Assembly (NCBI GenBank): GCA_020025575.1
Contig: JAHHRW010000004.1
Coordinates: 1 to 64,000 of the forward strand
DNA: 64,000 nucleotides
Source: Oscillospiraceae bacterium
GTDB lineage: Bacteria; Bacillota; Clostridia; Oscillospirales; Oscillospiraceae
Direction of reading: 5' to 3'
Position numbers and translations under genes: made by a program. This document shows, piece by piece, positions 15,945 through 24,269 of this stretch; position 1 is the stretch's first letter, and every line of letters starts with the position of its first letter. Under the pieces are notes generated by a model that saw nothing but the letters and a program-made list of their open reading frames with translations, did not search any database and had not been told where the DNA came from.

Positions 15945-16973
15945 TTATGGGGTGCTCTGGGGCGGTTCAGCGATTCGCGGCAGGGTGACAGTGAAGGCGG
16001 TGCCTCTTCCGGGCGCGGAATTCACCTGAATGGTTCCGTGGTGGTCCTCCACCACCTGGGCAACGATGGCCAGTCCCAATCCGGTGCCTTTGCCAGATTC
16101 CTTGGTCGTATAGAAGGGATCGAAAACATGGGGGAGCACCTCCGGCGCAATGCCGCAGCCGTTGTCTGACAGACGGATGTGGATTGTATCTTCGTCAAAC
16201 CATGTTTCGATCTTTAGAATCCCGTTTTTGCCCTCAACAGCATGGAAACTGTTGATAATCAAATTGAGCAGCAATTGAGAAAGCTGGATTTCGTTGGCCT
16301 GAATCCGCTGGTCCCAGCAGTTTAGTGTCAGCTTGATTTCCAGGTTTTTGGGGCGTGCCGGCGCAACCACATCCAGCGTTTTTTTTACCAGATCGTCAGG
16401 GGAGACCTGACGGAAGGTGGTTGGGGTGTTCTTTCGAGATAGGTCAGAAAGTCGGGAAATAATGGTTTTTGCTTTCCGGGACGATTGATAGATCTCCAGA
16501 ATGTCGTCATAAAGCTCTGTTTCTTCAGGCGGCAGTTTTTCCAGAACCATCATGGAATAGCCCATGATGGGTGTCAGCAGATTGTTGAATTCATGGGCAA
16601 TACTGGAGGTGAGTGTGCCGATGATTTCCAGCCGCTGGTGATGGGCAATTTGCTGCTGCTTTTGGTTAATCTCATCCATTGCCAGATTCTTTTTTTGAAG
16701 TGCAGAGATCTCTCTGTGGCTTTTATTTGCCAAACCGGCAAAGGCCAGCAGCAGGGCAAGTACACCTGCAGCGGCAATGCCGCCGTAAACGGCCATCTGG
16801 ACTGCCAGCAGCCGCAGCGGTGGCAGTAAATGGGCGTGCTGGCCACATTCAATGACGATATTTTCATAAACCTGGAAGGCATGACAGGTCATGAAACTTC
16901 CAAATAGAATGAGTGCTGCAGAAAGCACAAGTGCGATTGTAAATTTGGTTTTGGTACGGATGGATATTTTCAC
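15945..16973 (-). CDS. Sensor histidine kinase
   Basis: 342 residues from a GTG preceded by a GGGGGG run. Two membrane helices (about 10-30 and 58-82) enclose a very short external loop of about 27 residues, so sensing is probably in or near the membrane. The dimerisation/phosphoacceptor helix has SIAHEFNNLLTP with His127. The ATPase domain shows the N box (LLLNLIINSFHAVEG), DNGCGI and DPFYTTKESGKGTGLGLAIV. It is divergent from a response regulator with which it very likely pairs; the stimulus is unknown. Confidence 0.9.
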   Translation of the reverse strand: MKISIRTKTKFTIALVLSAALILFGSFMTCHAFQVYENIVIECGQHAHLLPPLRLLAVQMAVYGGIAAAGVLALLLAFAGLANKSHREISALQKKNLAMDEINQKQQQIAHHQRLEIIGTLTSSIAHEFNNLLTPIMGYSMMVLEKLPPEETELYDDILEIYQSSRKAKTIISRLSDLSRKNTPTTFRQVSPDDLVKKTLDVVAPARPKNLEIKLTLNCWDQRIQANEIQLSQLLLNLIINSFHAVEGKNGILKIETWFDEDTIHIRLSDNGCGIAPEVLPHVFDPFYTTKESGKGTGLGLAIVAQVVEDHHGTIQVNSAPGRGTAFTVTLPRIAEPPQSTP

Positions 16974-16986
16974 AGGATTTCCCCCC

Positions 16987-17015
16987 TTGTCAAGTGGGCC
17001 ATTTTTGATTATACT
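16987..17015 (+). promoter_or_regulatory. Promoter of the response regulator gene
   Basis: TTGTCA, 17-bp spacer, TATACT, 43 bp before the ATG, within the divergent intergenic region. Confidence 0.75.
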
Positions 17016-17058
17016 ATCATAAGTGATTTATAGATGTGTGTAAAGGGGGAATCTGACT

Positions 17059-17742
17059 ATGGCGGATCGTGTCTTGGTCGTAGATGATGATGAGTCGGTA
17101 CTGAATATGCTATACAAGGTCATTCGCAGCTGCGGACTGGATGTGCAAATGGCTACTAGTGGCGAGCAGGCACTGGAAATGACATCCAAGGAAAGCTTTG
17201 ATCTGATTCTAATGGATGTGAACATGCACGGCATGGATGGATTCCAAGTGGTGGAGACAATCAGAAAGCGTGGGATTAAAACCCCAATCATCATCGTCAG
17301 CGGGCGGCAGGAGGATTACGATACACTGTATGGCCTGGATATCGGCGCAGATGATTATGTGACGAAACCATTTAACCCTGTGGTTCTGGGCGCAAAAGTC
17401 AAGGCTCTGATCCGTCGGAGCAAGGGCAGCCTGCCCGGAGCAAGTTTTGTCATATCAGCGGGGCCGTTCCAGTATAATACCAGTACCCTGCGCTTTTATA
17501 AGGATGGAAAGGAAATTGTGTTGTCCTCTAAGGAGAATGCCATGATGAAACTGTTCATTGATAATGTGAACCGTATTTTCTCTAAAGATATGCTCTATGA
17601 GCTGATTTGGGGAGAGGCGATTATTGATGAAAATGCGATTATGGTGTATATCAATCGACTTCGTCAGAAAATTGAGGAAGATCCATCCAAACCGAAATAC
17701 ATTCAGACTGTCCGGGGCCTGGGGTATCGGTTCGTGGTTTAG
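17059..17742 (+). CDS. OmpR/PhoB-family response regulator
   Basis: 227 residues. The receiver domain (1-118) has the acidic pair Asp10-Asp11, phosphoacceptor Asp53 (LILMDVNM) and Lys103 (VTKPFNP). A winged-helix DNA-binding domain (about 130-226) ends with the typical YINRLRQKIEEDP and VRGLGYRF motifs. It should be phosphorylated by the kinase encoded divergently and regulate transcription. Targets are unknown; the downstream membrane gene is 25 bp away and may be co-transcribed. Confidence 0.92.
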   Translation: MADRVLVVDDDESVLNMLYKVIRSCGLDVQMATSGEQALEMTSKESFDLILMDVNMHGMDGFQVVETIRKRGIKTPIIIVSGRQEDYDTLYGLDIGADDYVTKPFNPVVLGAKVKALIRRSKGSLPGASFVISAGPFQYNTSTLRFYKDGKEIVLSSKENAMMKLFIDNVNRIFSKDMLYELIWGEAIIDENAIMVYINRLRQKIEEDPSKPKYIQTVRGLGYRFVV

Positions 17743-17767
17743 ACAGAGTAAAAAAGGAGGAACATAT

Positions 17768-18379
17768 ATGGATGCTTTTCATGTTTTTTTCTATGCCGCT
17801 TATTCTATTTTTAATGTCGTTTTTACGATATCAATGGCGATTTGGCTGGGCTTGTGGATTCTAAAGTCCATTGCGCTATATCAGATTGCAAAACGCAGGG
17901 GGATTGTCCATGCCTGGCTTAGCTGGATTCCGGTTGGTCAGGAGTGGATCATTGGTTCCCTTTCTGACCAATATCAGTATCTGGTTTTTGGAAGGATCCG
18001 GGATAAGCGCAAAATGATGCTTGGATTTTCTGCGGTATCTTGGGCAGGGACACTGATCACGATAGTCCTGCTGTTAGATTTTTTATTTCCGCTGATGCTG
18101 AACGAGTCCGTGTGGTATGGTTTTTCCTATAATCTCGCAGTTTTTGGTGGATTAATGTTCCTGTTCTCTGTGATCGTTGGCGTATTTACGATTGCTACAT
18201 TTGTGCTCAAGTGTATCTGCAGATATGATTTGTACCAATCTTGTGAGCCGGCAAATGCGATTGCGTATCTGGTTCTGGGAACTATCTTTGGGTTTGTTGA
18301 TCCATTTTTGCTGTGGGCCTGCCGGCACAAGGATTTGGGTATGCCCCCCAGAAAACCGGAAAACCCCTTTGGAATGTAA
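17768..18379 (+). CDS. Unknown integral membrane protein
   Basis: 203 residues from the ATG at 17768 with an AAGGAGG site seven bases upstream. Four to five hydrophobic helices are visible. A conserved-looking cytoplasmic-side stretch reads AKRRGIVHAWLSWIPVGQEW and SLSDQYQYL, which I associate with uncharacterised Clostridia membrane proteins. No catalytic motif. It follows the response regulator closely and is followed by a strong terminator, so it may be part of the same unit. Confidence 0.7.
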   Translation: MDAFHVFFYAAYSIFNVVFTISMAIWLGLWILKSIALYQIAKRRGIVHAWLSWIPVGQEWIIGSLSDQYQYLVFGRIRDKRKMMLGFSAVSWAGTLITIVLLLDFLFPLMLNESVWYGFSYNLAVFGGLMFLFSVIVGVFTIATFVLKCICRYDLYQSCEPANAIAYLVLGTIFGFVDPFLLWACRHKDLGMPPRKPENPFGM

Positions 18380-18410
18380 AAAAATATCCCTCTGTTCCAA
18401 AATTGAACGA

Positions 18411-18460
18411 CACCCCATCTGTCAGACCGTATATGATACGATCTGACAGATGGGGTGATT
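18411..18460. terminator. Bidirectional terminator between the convergent membrane gene and ribU
   Basis: CACCCCATCTGTCAGA and its complement form a long stem, with A/T tracts on both sides. It lies 31 bp after one stop codon and 5 bp beyond the other. Confidence 0.85.
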
Positions 18461-18464
18461 TTAA

Positions 18465-19181
18465 TCAATCGGCCTTGAACAGGGGCTTTTCGATGTGTTT
18501 ATACAGCAGCAGGGTGAGAACCGAGATCATGACTCCCTTTACAAGGTTCAACGGTGCAACGCACAGCGCGGCCAGAGAATATACAGAATCAATGGAGCTG
18601 TGAATCGCATTTCCCATTCCGATAATTGCTTCCACAGGCATGCCATAGAGCTGTGCAAACTTTGGAATCAGATAAACCGCATTAAACAAAGAGCCAAACA
18701 CCGCCATAACGAGGGTGCCAAGAGCCATACCGATGATGGCGTTCTTGCGGGACTTATGTACATGATACATAATGGTTGCAGGGAGGATCAATGCGCATCC
18801 CACCACGAAGTTTGCAAGATCGCCAACAAATGCGGTGGTGGTGCCCTTGACCAAAAGCTTTAGCAGGACCTTGATTCCCAGACAGCTGATTCCTGCGCTG
18901 GGTCCTAAGAAGAAACCGCACAGCAGGACCGGAACCTCGGAGAAGTCCAGCTTATAGAAGGGCGGTGCAATAAAGGGGACAGGAAAATCCATGATGTATA
19001 GAATCATGGCGATGGCGCTGCACATACCAACAATGGCGATTCTTCTGGTAGGGGAAAGTGTGCGCCGGGAGGGGAGGTAACGTTCTGTTAATTTAGCGAT
19101 ACCAACCATGACCAGACCTATGACAATACAGGCCAGTAAAAAAGTAAAATGATCTTGGATTTGCGTTAGAAATTCGCTCAT
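18465..19181 (-). CDS. ribU: ECF transporter S component, riboflavin-specific (RibU)
   Basis: 238 residues with about six membrane helices. RibU-like features are RRIAIVGMCSAIAMILYIMDFPVP, FIAPPFYKLDFSEVPVLLCGF and the loop GTTTAFVGDLANFVVGC. RibU binds riboflavin outside the cell and delivers it through the shared ECF energising module, which is not encoded here. An FMN riboswitch plus terminator upstream makes the riboflavin assignment firm. The supply of flavin connects it to the ApbE/Rnf block nearby. Confidence 0.92.
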   Translation of the reverse strand: MSEFLTQIQDHFTFLLACIVIGLVMVGIAKLTERYLPSRRTLSPTRRIAIVGMCSAIAMILYIMDFPVPFIAPPFYKLDFSEVPVLLCGFFLGPSAGISCLGIKVLLKLLVKGTTTAFVGDLANFVVGCALILPATIMYHVHKSRKNAIIGMALGTLVMAVFGSLFNAVYLIPKFAQLYGMPVEAIIGMGNAIHSSIDSVYSLAALCVAPLNLVKGVMISVLTLLLYKHIEKPLFKAD

Positions 19182-19199
19182 AGGGACACCTCATTCAAC

Positions 19200-19234
19200 A
19201 AAAATTGCACCCTAAGAATACACTCAGGGCGCAA
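19200..19234 (-). terminator. Expression-platform terminator of the FMN riboswitch
   Basis: On the minus strand TTGCGCCCT and AGGGTGCAA form a stem followed by TTTTT, between the aptamer and the ribU start. It should form when FMN is bound. Confidence 0.8.
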
Positions 19235-19279
19235 TGAAATCAAGACCATCGAAAAACAACCGTAATGATCGTAATTGGT

Positions 19280-19390
19280 AATCTTCTTCCATCCAGACTT
19301 TACTGTCGGTTTCGGAGTTGCACCGAATCAACGCCTAAGCGCTCGCGGACTTTACCGCCGGTCGGGAATTACACCCTGCCCTGAAGATTC
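19280..19390 (-). ncRNA. FMN riboswitch (RFN element) controlling ribU
   Basis: On the minus strand the canonical RFN blocks occur in order: CAGGGCAGGGTG, AATTCCCGACCGGCGGTA, AGTCCGCGAGC, TGATTCGGTGCAACTCCGA, CCGACAGTAAAGTCTGGATG. P1 closes with AATCTTC against GAAGATT. It is followed by a terminator and ribU. Confidence 0.95.
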
Positions 19391-19405
19391 TTAAGTTGTA
19401 TTCTG

Positions 19406-19434
19406 AGAATAGCACCAGAAAGCGTGCTTGTCAA
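19406..19434 (-). promoter_or_regulatory. Promoter of the riboswitch-ribU transcript
   Basis: Minus strand TTGACA, 17-bp spacer, TATTCT, ending about 15 bp before the aptamer. Its -35 box overlaps the -35 of the divergent promoter. Confidence 0.7.
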
Positions 19435-19456
19435 GCTTTTTTCTTTGTGATAAAAT
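19428..19456 (+). promoter_or_regulatory. Promoter of the SLOG-family gene
   Basis: TTGTCA, 17-bp spacer, TAAAAT, 27 bp before the start codon. Confidence 0.7.
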
Positions 19457-19483
19457 AAACGCAAGAAAGATGAGGTGGCGCAA

Positions 19484-19969
19484 ATGGTGCTTGCATTTAC
19501 CGGTCACCGCCCGGAAAAACTCCCGTGGGGCAACGATGAATCAGATCGCAGATGTCAGGCGTTGAAGCTCCAGCTGCGAACAAATATTCAACAGCAAATT
19601 GTCCGTGGCGTACATGTTTTTTGCTGCGGAATGGCCCGCGGCTGTGATTTTTACTTTGCTGAGGCGGTTCTTGACTTGAAGAAACGGTATGCAGACATCC
19701 GTTTGGAGGCGTATCTCCCCTGTGAAAGTCAGCCAACCAAATGGCCGGAGGAAGACAAAGTAAGATATCTTAGAATCCTTTCTCAATGCGACCGGGTGCA
19801 TTTGCTGCAGAGCGCATACACCGAAGGCTGTATGCTGAAACGGAATCGAATCATGGTTGATGAATCGGACACGCTCATGAGCGTCTGGGATGGTTCTGCC
19901 GGCGGCACCGGAGCCACGGTGCGCTATGCCATGCAGCAGGAAAAGGCCGTGATCTCCCTATGGCTTTGA
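19484..19969 (+). CDS. SLOG superfamily protein (DUF1273/YpsA-like)
   Basis: 161 residues from the ATG at 19484 (GAGGTGG nine bases upstream). The N-terminal FTGHRPEKLPWG and the central FCCGMARGCDFYFAEAVLDL are hallmarks of the YpsA/DUF1273 branch of SLOG Rossmann-fold proteins, which are thought to bind nucleotide-derived ligands. DGSAGGTGATVRYA near the C-terminus fits the ligand-binding loop. Cellular role is unclear; B. subtilis YpsA affects cell division. Its end overlaps the convergent gene by 12 bp. Confidence 0.85.
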   Translation: MVLAFTGHRPEKLPWGNDESDRRCQALKLQLRTNIQQQIVRGVHVFCCGMARGCDFYFAEAVLDLKKRYADIRLEAYLPCESQPTKWPEEDKVRYLRILSQCDRVHLLQSAYTEGCMLKRNRIMVDESDTLMSVWDGSAGGTGATVRYAMQQEKAVISLWL

Positions 19970-20491
19970 TTCTTCAGGCATGGAAAAGCCGTGAACCTTG
20001 CCGTTTGGTGCGGTGTTGGTGATATCACCGCCGATGATCTGATCTTTATACACCAGCAAAGTGGCATAGACGGGTTCGGTGGCATTGGGATAATTGTTGA
20101 TTTGGTAGACATAACGCATGATAGATTTGCCGGCGTACTTGGAAAGATCAAATCCCTGACTTTTTTGCAGCGCATTGTACCGGTCAAAAACATCGCTGGA
20201 TTTTTTCGGGATTTTCACCTGCAGAGATTCGGTGGGGGAGGCGGTCACATCCCAGCCAAGGTCTGTTAAGAACTTGACCCGGGCATCGTTGGTATCTGCC
20301 GGTGGAATGGCGGCTGTGGCTGCTGCGGTGGGAACAGCTGCTGCGGTTGGGTCAGTGGAAGTGGTGGTAGTGGATGCCGTTGGCTCAGAACCACCGCTTG
20401 CCAAGGCGACTATGATGCCGATGGCTACGACTAAGACTGCAATTGCCAGAATGATTTTTCGTTTATCAACCTTTGCGGTCATGATAAGCAT
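19958..20491 (-). CDS. Membrane-anchored DUF4830-like protein
   Basis: 177 residues from the ATG at 20491 with GGAGGG six bases upstream; an alternative ATG lies three codons downstream. One N-terminal helix (about 12-32) is followed by a Thr/Ala/Pro-rich linker (about 35-70) and a globular C-terminal domain (RVKFLTDLGWDV, YNALQKSQGFDLSKYAGK, MRYVYQINNYP) that resembles DUF4830. Extracytoplasmic location is likely. Function unknown. Confidence 0.75.
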   Translation of the reverse strand: MLIMTAKVDKRKIILAIAVLVVAIGIIVALASGGSEPTASTTTTSTDPTAAAVPTAAATAAIPPADTNDARVKFLTDLGWDVTASPTESLQVKIPKKSSDVFDRYNALQKSQGFDLSKYAGKSIMRYVYQINNYPNATEPVYATLLVYKDQIIGGDITNTAPNGKVHGFSMPEESKP

Positions 20492-20563
20492 ATAGATCCC
20501 TCCTGAAACTTGGATTGGCATTACACCCTATTCCAAAGTCTGGAGGAATAGAACGGAGGAACC

Positions 20564-21271
20564 ATGGAACGATTGGACAAATTTCTCACCGGAGCAGGGA
20601 TTGGAACCCGCAGTCAGGTGAAACAGATCCTAAAATATGGCCGCGTGGCTGTGGAGGGTGCAGTGGTAAAGGATGGCAGCGTAAAGGTTATGCCTGAAAC
20701 GCAGACGGTTACGCTGGATGGGGAACCGCTGGGGGGAAAACGGCGGATGGTGGTCATGCTGAATAAGCCGGAAGGCTATGTAACATCTACCGATGATCCC
20801 CGGGATCGGACGGTGATGGAGCTGCTGCCAGAAACTTACCGCCATCAGGACTTAAATCCTGTGGGGCGTTTGGATAAAGCGACGGAGGGACTGCTGCTGT
20901 TTACCAACGATGGGGATTTGCATCACCGGTTGATCAGTCCTAAGAAACAGGTGCCGAAAATTTACTATGCAAGGCACGAAGGTACTGCCACCCAGGAAGA
21001 TGTTCAGGCATTTGAAATGGGTCTGATGCTACGGGACGGCACCCAGTGTCTGAGCGCAAAACTGGAACCGATTGGGACGGGAGAGAGCCTGATTACCGTC
21101 TGCGAGGGCAAGTATCATCAGGTGCGTCGAATGATGGCATCGAGAAATATGACGGTGCTGTACCTGGAACGCCGGCAGGAGGCGGGGCTGTCGCTGGGGG
21201 ATTTACCCAGAGGGGCAACGCGGGAATTGACCCCTGAAGAAATCCACAATTTGGAAAAAGTGGCACATTGA
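20564..21271 (+). CDS. RsuA/RluB-family pseudouridine synthase
   Basis: 235 residues. An S4 RNA-binding domain (1-60: MERLDKFLTGAGIGTRSQVK) precedes the pseudouridine synthase domain with the catalytic Asp in GRLDKATEGLLLFTNDG. KYHQVRRMM near residue 190 is the C-terminal family motif. It isomerises a uridine in rRNA. The compact form resembles RsuA (16S rRNA position 516 in E. coli), but target specificity cannot be decided by eye. An RBS (GGAGG) lies upstream of the ATG. Confidence 0.9.
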   Translation: MERLDKFLTGAGIGTRSQVKQILKYGRVAVEGAVVKDGSVKVMPETQTVTLDGEPLGGKRRMVVMLNKPEGYVTSTDDPRDRTVMELLPETYRHQDLNPVGRLDKATEGLLLFTNDGDLHHRLISPKKQVPKIYYARHEGTATQEDVQAFEMGLMLRDGTQCLSAKLEPIGTGESLITVCEGKYHQVRRMMASRNMTVLYLERRQEAGLSLGDLPRGATRELTPEEIHNLEKVAH

Positions 21272-21378
21272 CGAAAGAAAAGTCCTTTGTGAGGGTACAG
21301 TTGTATGCTGTAATGTGTCCGAATAGGGATTTTAGATAAAAAAGAACATCTTTTTTGCTGTAAATTGACAAAAGGTAC

Positions 21379-21407
21379 TTGCAAAATGTGCAAAAGCTAT
21401 GTATAAT
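21379..21407 (+). promoter_or_regulatory. Promoter of the PucR/CdaR-like regulator gene
   Basis: TTGCAA, 17-bp spacer, TATAAT, 57 bp before the ATG. Confidence 0.75.
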
Positions 21408-21463
21408 AACTCGTGAAATTTGTGAAATAAGTGCTTATGCATTTTTCTAGGGAGGAGCCTATT

Positions 21464-22555
21464 ATGTCTAATAGTGTTTTTCAAAGTGTGATCGTCCAGC
21501 TAAAGGATGCCACCGACCGTATGATGGGTGTGATCGATGCAGAGGGATCTGTGGTTGCCTGCAATGATGTGAACCTGTTGGGTGAGCACTGGACAGATGC
21601 TGCTTTGAAGGTTGGTTCTACCGCAGATACTGTTGTGACCTATGGACAAAAAACCTATAAGGCCATGATAGGCAGTTCTAATTTCTTTGAATATGCGGTG
21701 TTCTGTGCAGGCGAAGATGAATTGGCAAGGGGCCTTTGCATTGCGGCATATGTTGCGCTGAACGATGCAAAGAACTACTATGAAGATAAGCATGACCGTG
21801 GCACCTTTGTGAAGAATATCATTATGGATAATATTCTGCCCGGTGATATCTATATTCGTGCAAAGGAACTGCATTTTGCTACGGATACCCCCAGAGCGGT
21901 GTTCCTGGTGCGGCAGGTAGGCCATGGTGATGTGGCAACCGTAGATGTACTGGGCGGCATGTTCTCCGACAAGCTGCAGGATTTTGTACTGAGCATCAAT
22001 GAGACAGATATCGCTGTGGTCAAGCAGATCCAGTCTTCCACCACCCAGGAGGATTTGGAAAAGCTGGCTCAGACCATGGAAGAGACTCTTAAAAATGAGC
22101 TGTTCATCAAGACGGTCATCGGTATCGGCACGGTGGCTGAGCACCTGCGTGGCTTGGCGGACTCCTACAAGGAAGCGCAGACTGCCATTGATGTGGGCAA
22201 GGTCTTTGATACCGAAAAGAGTATCATCAATTATGAGAATTTGGGCATCGGCCGTTTGATCTACCAGCTGCCCACCACTCTGTGCGAAATCTTCCTGAGC
22301 GAAGTGTTTAAGAAGAATTCCATTGATTCTCTGGATCAGGAAACGCTGTTTACCATCAACAAGTTCTTTGAAAATAATCTGAATGTTTCTGAGACATCCC
22401 GTAAACTGTTTGTTCACCGCAACACGCTGGTTTACCGTCTGGAAAAAATCAAAAAGCTCACAGGTCTTGATCTGCGGGAGTTTGATCATGCCATTATCTT
22501 CAAGGTGGCACTGATGGTTCGCAAGTACCTGTCCAGCAGAGAAAACCGTCAGTAA
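21464..22555 (+). CDS. PucR/CdaR-like transcriptional regulator
   Basis: 363 residues from the ATG at 21464 with GGGAGGAG upstream. The C-terminus carries the helix-turn-helix typical of this family (NLNVSETSRKLFVHRNTLVYRLEKIKKLTGLDLREFDHAIIFKVAL). The N-terminal half (VIDAEGSVVACND) resembles a sugar-diacid-recognition-like sensory domain. Such proteins usually activate catabolic genes on binding a small ligand. The next genes (ftsE) are separated by a terminator and a new promoter, so the target is not obvious from context. Confidence 0.85.
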   Translation: MSNSVFQSVIVQLKDATDRMMGVIDAEGSVVACNDVNLLGEHWTDAALKVGSTADTVVTYGQKTYKAMIGSSNFFEYAVFCAGEDELARGLCIAAYVALNDAKNYYEDKHDRGTFVKNIIMDNILPGDIYIRAKELHFATDTPRAVFLVRQVGHGDVATVDVLGGMFSDKLQDFVLSINETDIAVVKQIQSSTTQEDLEKLAQTMEETLKNELFIKTVIGIGTVAEHLRGLADSYKEAQTAIDVGKVFDTEKSIINYENLGIGRLIYQLPTTLCEIFLSEVFKKNSIDSLDQETLFTINKFFENNLNVSETSRKLFVHRNTLVYRLEKIKKLTGLDLREFDHAIIFKVALMVRKYLSSRENRQ

Positions 22556-22569
22556 TAGATTTATTTTTT

Positions 22570-22603
22570 GAGCCACTGCGAAATAGCAGTGGCTCATTAT
22601 ACT
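22570..22603 (+). terminator. Terminator after the PucR/CdaR-like gene
   Basis: GAGCCACTGC and GCAGTGGCTC form a perfect 10-bp stem followed by ATTATACTT; the T-tract is modest. Confidence 0.7.
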
Positions 22604-22636
22604 TATGGATATTATATAAATTTTTAGATGGGTACA

Positions 22637-22665
22637 TTGACATAATAAAATCCGCGTGTTACAAT
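22637..22665 (+). promoter_or_regulatory. Promoter of the ftsEX operon
   Basis: TTGACA, 17-bp spacer, TACAAT, 31 bp before ftsE. Confidence 0.8.
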
Positions 22666-22695
22666 TTTGTTACACTTTTTTAGGAGAAATAAATT

Positions 22696-23385
22696 ATGAT
22701 TGAGTTTACCGATGTAGTAAAATCCTATACGGTGGGCAATACAGCGCTCAATGGGGTAACCATGCAGATTGAGGATGGTGAATTTGCATTTTTGGTTGGC
22801 CCTTCCGGCTCTGGTAAGTCCACAATTTTGAAATTAATTACCGGGGAGTTGAGACCTACTTCCGGTACGGTTCATGTGAATGGATATTCTCTGGAGCGAA
22901 TCCGCAAGAGAGAAATTCCGTATCTGCGCCGTACTTTGGGCGTGGTGTTTCAGGATTTCCGACTGATTCCCAATATGTCGGTTCATGATAATGTGGCATT
23001 TGCCATGCGTGTTGTGGGCGCCAGGGAAAAAGATATTAAAGATCGCGTTGACTACGTGTTGGATCTTGTAGGTCTTGAGAATAAGAGCCGCCGCCTTCCC
23101 GGTGAAATGTCTGGTGGCGAGCAGCAGCGTCTTGCCATCGCAAGAGCTCTGGTAAATAACCCCTCTACCATCATTGCCGACGAACCTACGGGAAATTTGG
23201 ACCCTGCCCGGTCTTTTGAAATTATGACCTTGCTGCAGGAAATCAACAACTTGGGCACCACAGTGATGGTTGTCACACATGAGAAGGGCTTGGTGGAGCG
23301 TTTCTCGAATCGTGTTATTGCGATTAACGAGGGCACTGTCATCAGTGACGGAATGGACGGGTATTATCGCTATGAAGATCAATAA
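22696..23385 (+). CDS. ftsE: Cell-division ABC transporter ATPase FtsE
   Basis: 229 residues. Walker A GPSGSGKST (35-43), Q-loop VVFQDFRLIP (typical FtsE), ABC signature MSGGEQQRLAIARAL and Walker B IIADEPTGNLDP are all intact. FtsE with FtsX forms an ABC-type mechanotransmission complex that activates peptidoglycan hydrolases at the septum. It overlaps ftsX by 14 bp, and an M23-type hydrolase activator follows. Confidence 0.95.
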   Translation: MIEFTDVVKSYTVGNTALNGVTMQIEDGEFAFLVGPSGSGKSTILKLITGELRPTSGTVHVNGYSLERIRKREIPYLRRTLGVVFQDFRLIPNMSVHDNVAFAMRVVGAREKDIKDRVDYVLDLVGLENKSRRLPGEMSGGEQQRLAIARALVNNPSTIIADEPTGNLDPARSFEIMTLLQEINNLGTTVMVVTHEKGLVERFSNRVIAINEGTVISDGMDGYYRYEDQ

Positions 23386-24259
23386 TATTGGATATTTGAC
23401 AAGAGAAGGCATCCGGAGTATTTTTCTCCATGGACTGATGTCTTTTGCCTCTGTGTGCGTTACAGTGGCGTGTTTGATTATTGTCGGCAGTTTTTCCACC
23501 CTGATGTATAATCTGAATATTATGGTGGAAGATTTGAACCAGACCAATCAGGTGATTGCCTACGTGGATAGTGCACTCACCGATGCGGAAGCTAAGAGCG
23601 TTGGCACGAAGATCAATATGATATCGAACATTCAGCAGGCCACCTATGTATCAAGAGAAGAGGCGCTGCAGAATTTTGTGAATGACCACGGAAACGATGA
23701 TGCATTTCTGGGCTTGGATCCCAGCAATTTCCGCCACCGCTTTGTTGTTGTGCTGGAAGACAACGCATTGATGGAGACAACTGTGGAAACGCTGAAACAG
23801 GTTCCCGGCGTTGTCAATATCGATGCAGAGTACGAGCTGGCAGAAGGCTTCACAACCATTTCCAGTGTGCTCCATCTTGCGTCCTTTGCCGTAATAGCGG
23901 TTCTGCTGGTTGTTTCCTTGCTCATTATCTCCAATACAGTCAAATTGGCTATGTATGATCGTAAAGACGAAATTGCCATTATGAAGATGGTTGGCGCAAC
24001 CAATGGGTTTATTCGTTTTCCCTTCGTTGTCGAAGGTTTTCTCCTTGGTATTGTAGGCGCAGCCATTGCCTTTGGCTTGGAGTGGGCGATGTATGACACC
24101 ATGGTGTCCAAAATTGCACAGGTTGACGCACTTGGCTTGTTCTCGTTTGTGCCTTTTGCAGATTTGCTGGTGCCCATGGTTGCAACGTTTGCCGCAGCCG
24201 GTTTGTTTGTTGGTATCGTAGGCAGCTTGACAGCAATCAGCAAGTTCCTGGATGTGTAA
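23372..24259 (+). CDS. ftsX: Cell-division membrane protein FtsX
   Basis: 295 residues from the ATG at 23372, inside the end of ftsE. One N-terminal helix, an extracellular domain (about 45-160) and three C-terminal helices match FtsX. IAIMKMVGATNGFIRFPFVVEG is the usual cytoplasmic loop. Its external loop should contact the coiled-coil hydrolase activator encoded 10 bp downstream. Confidence 0.93.
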   Translation: MKINNIGYLTREGIRSIFLHGLMSFASVCVTVACLIIVGSFSTLMYNLNIMVEDLNQTNQVIAYVDSALTDAEAKSVGTKINMISNIQQATYVSREEALQNFVNDHGNDDAFLGLDPSNFRHRFVVVLEDNALMETTVETLKQVPGVVNIDAEYELAEGFTTISSVLHLASFAVIAVLLVVSLLIISNTVKLAMYDRKDEIAIMKMVGATNGFIRFPFVVEGFLLGIVGAAIAFGLEWAMYDTMVSKIAQVDALGLFSFVPFADLLVPMVATFAAAGLFVGIVGSLTAISKFLDV

Positions 24260-24269
24260 GGAGTGTTCT

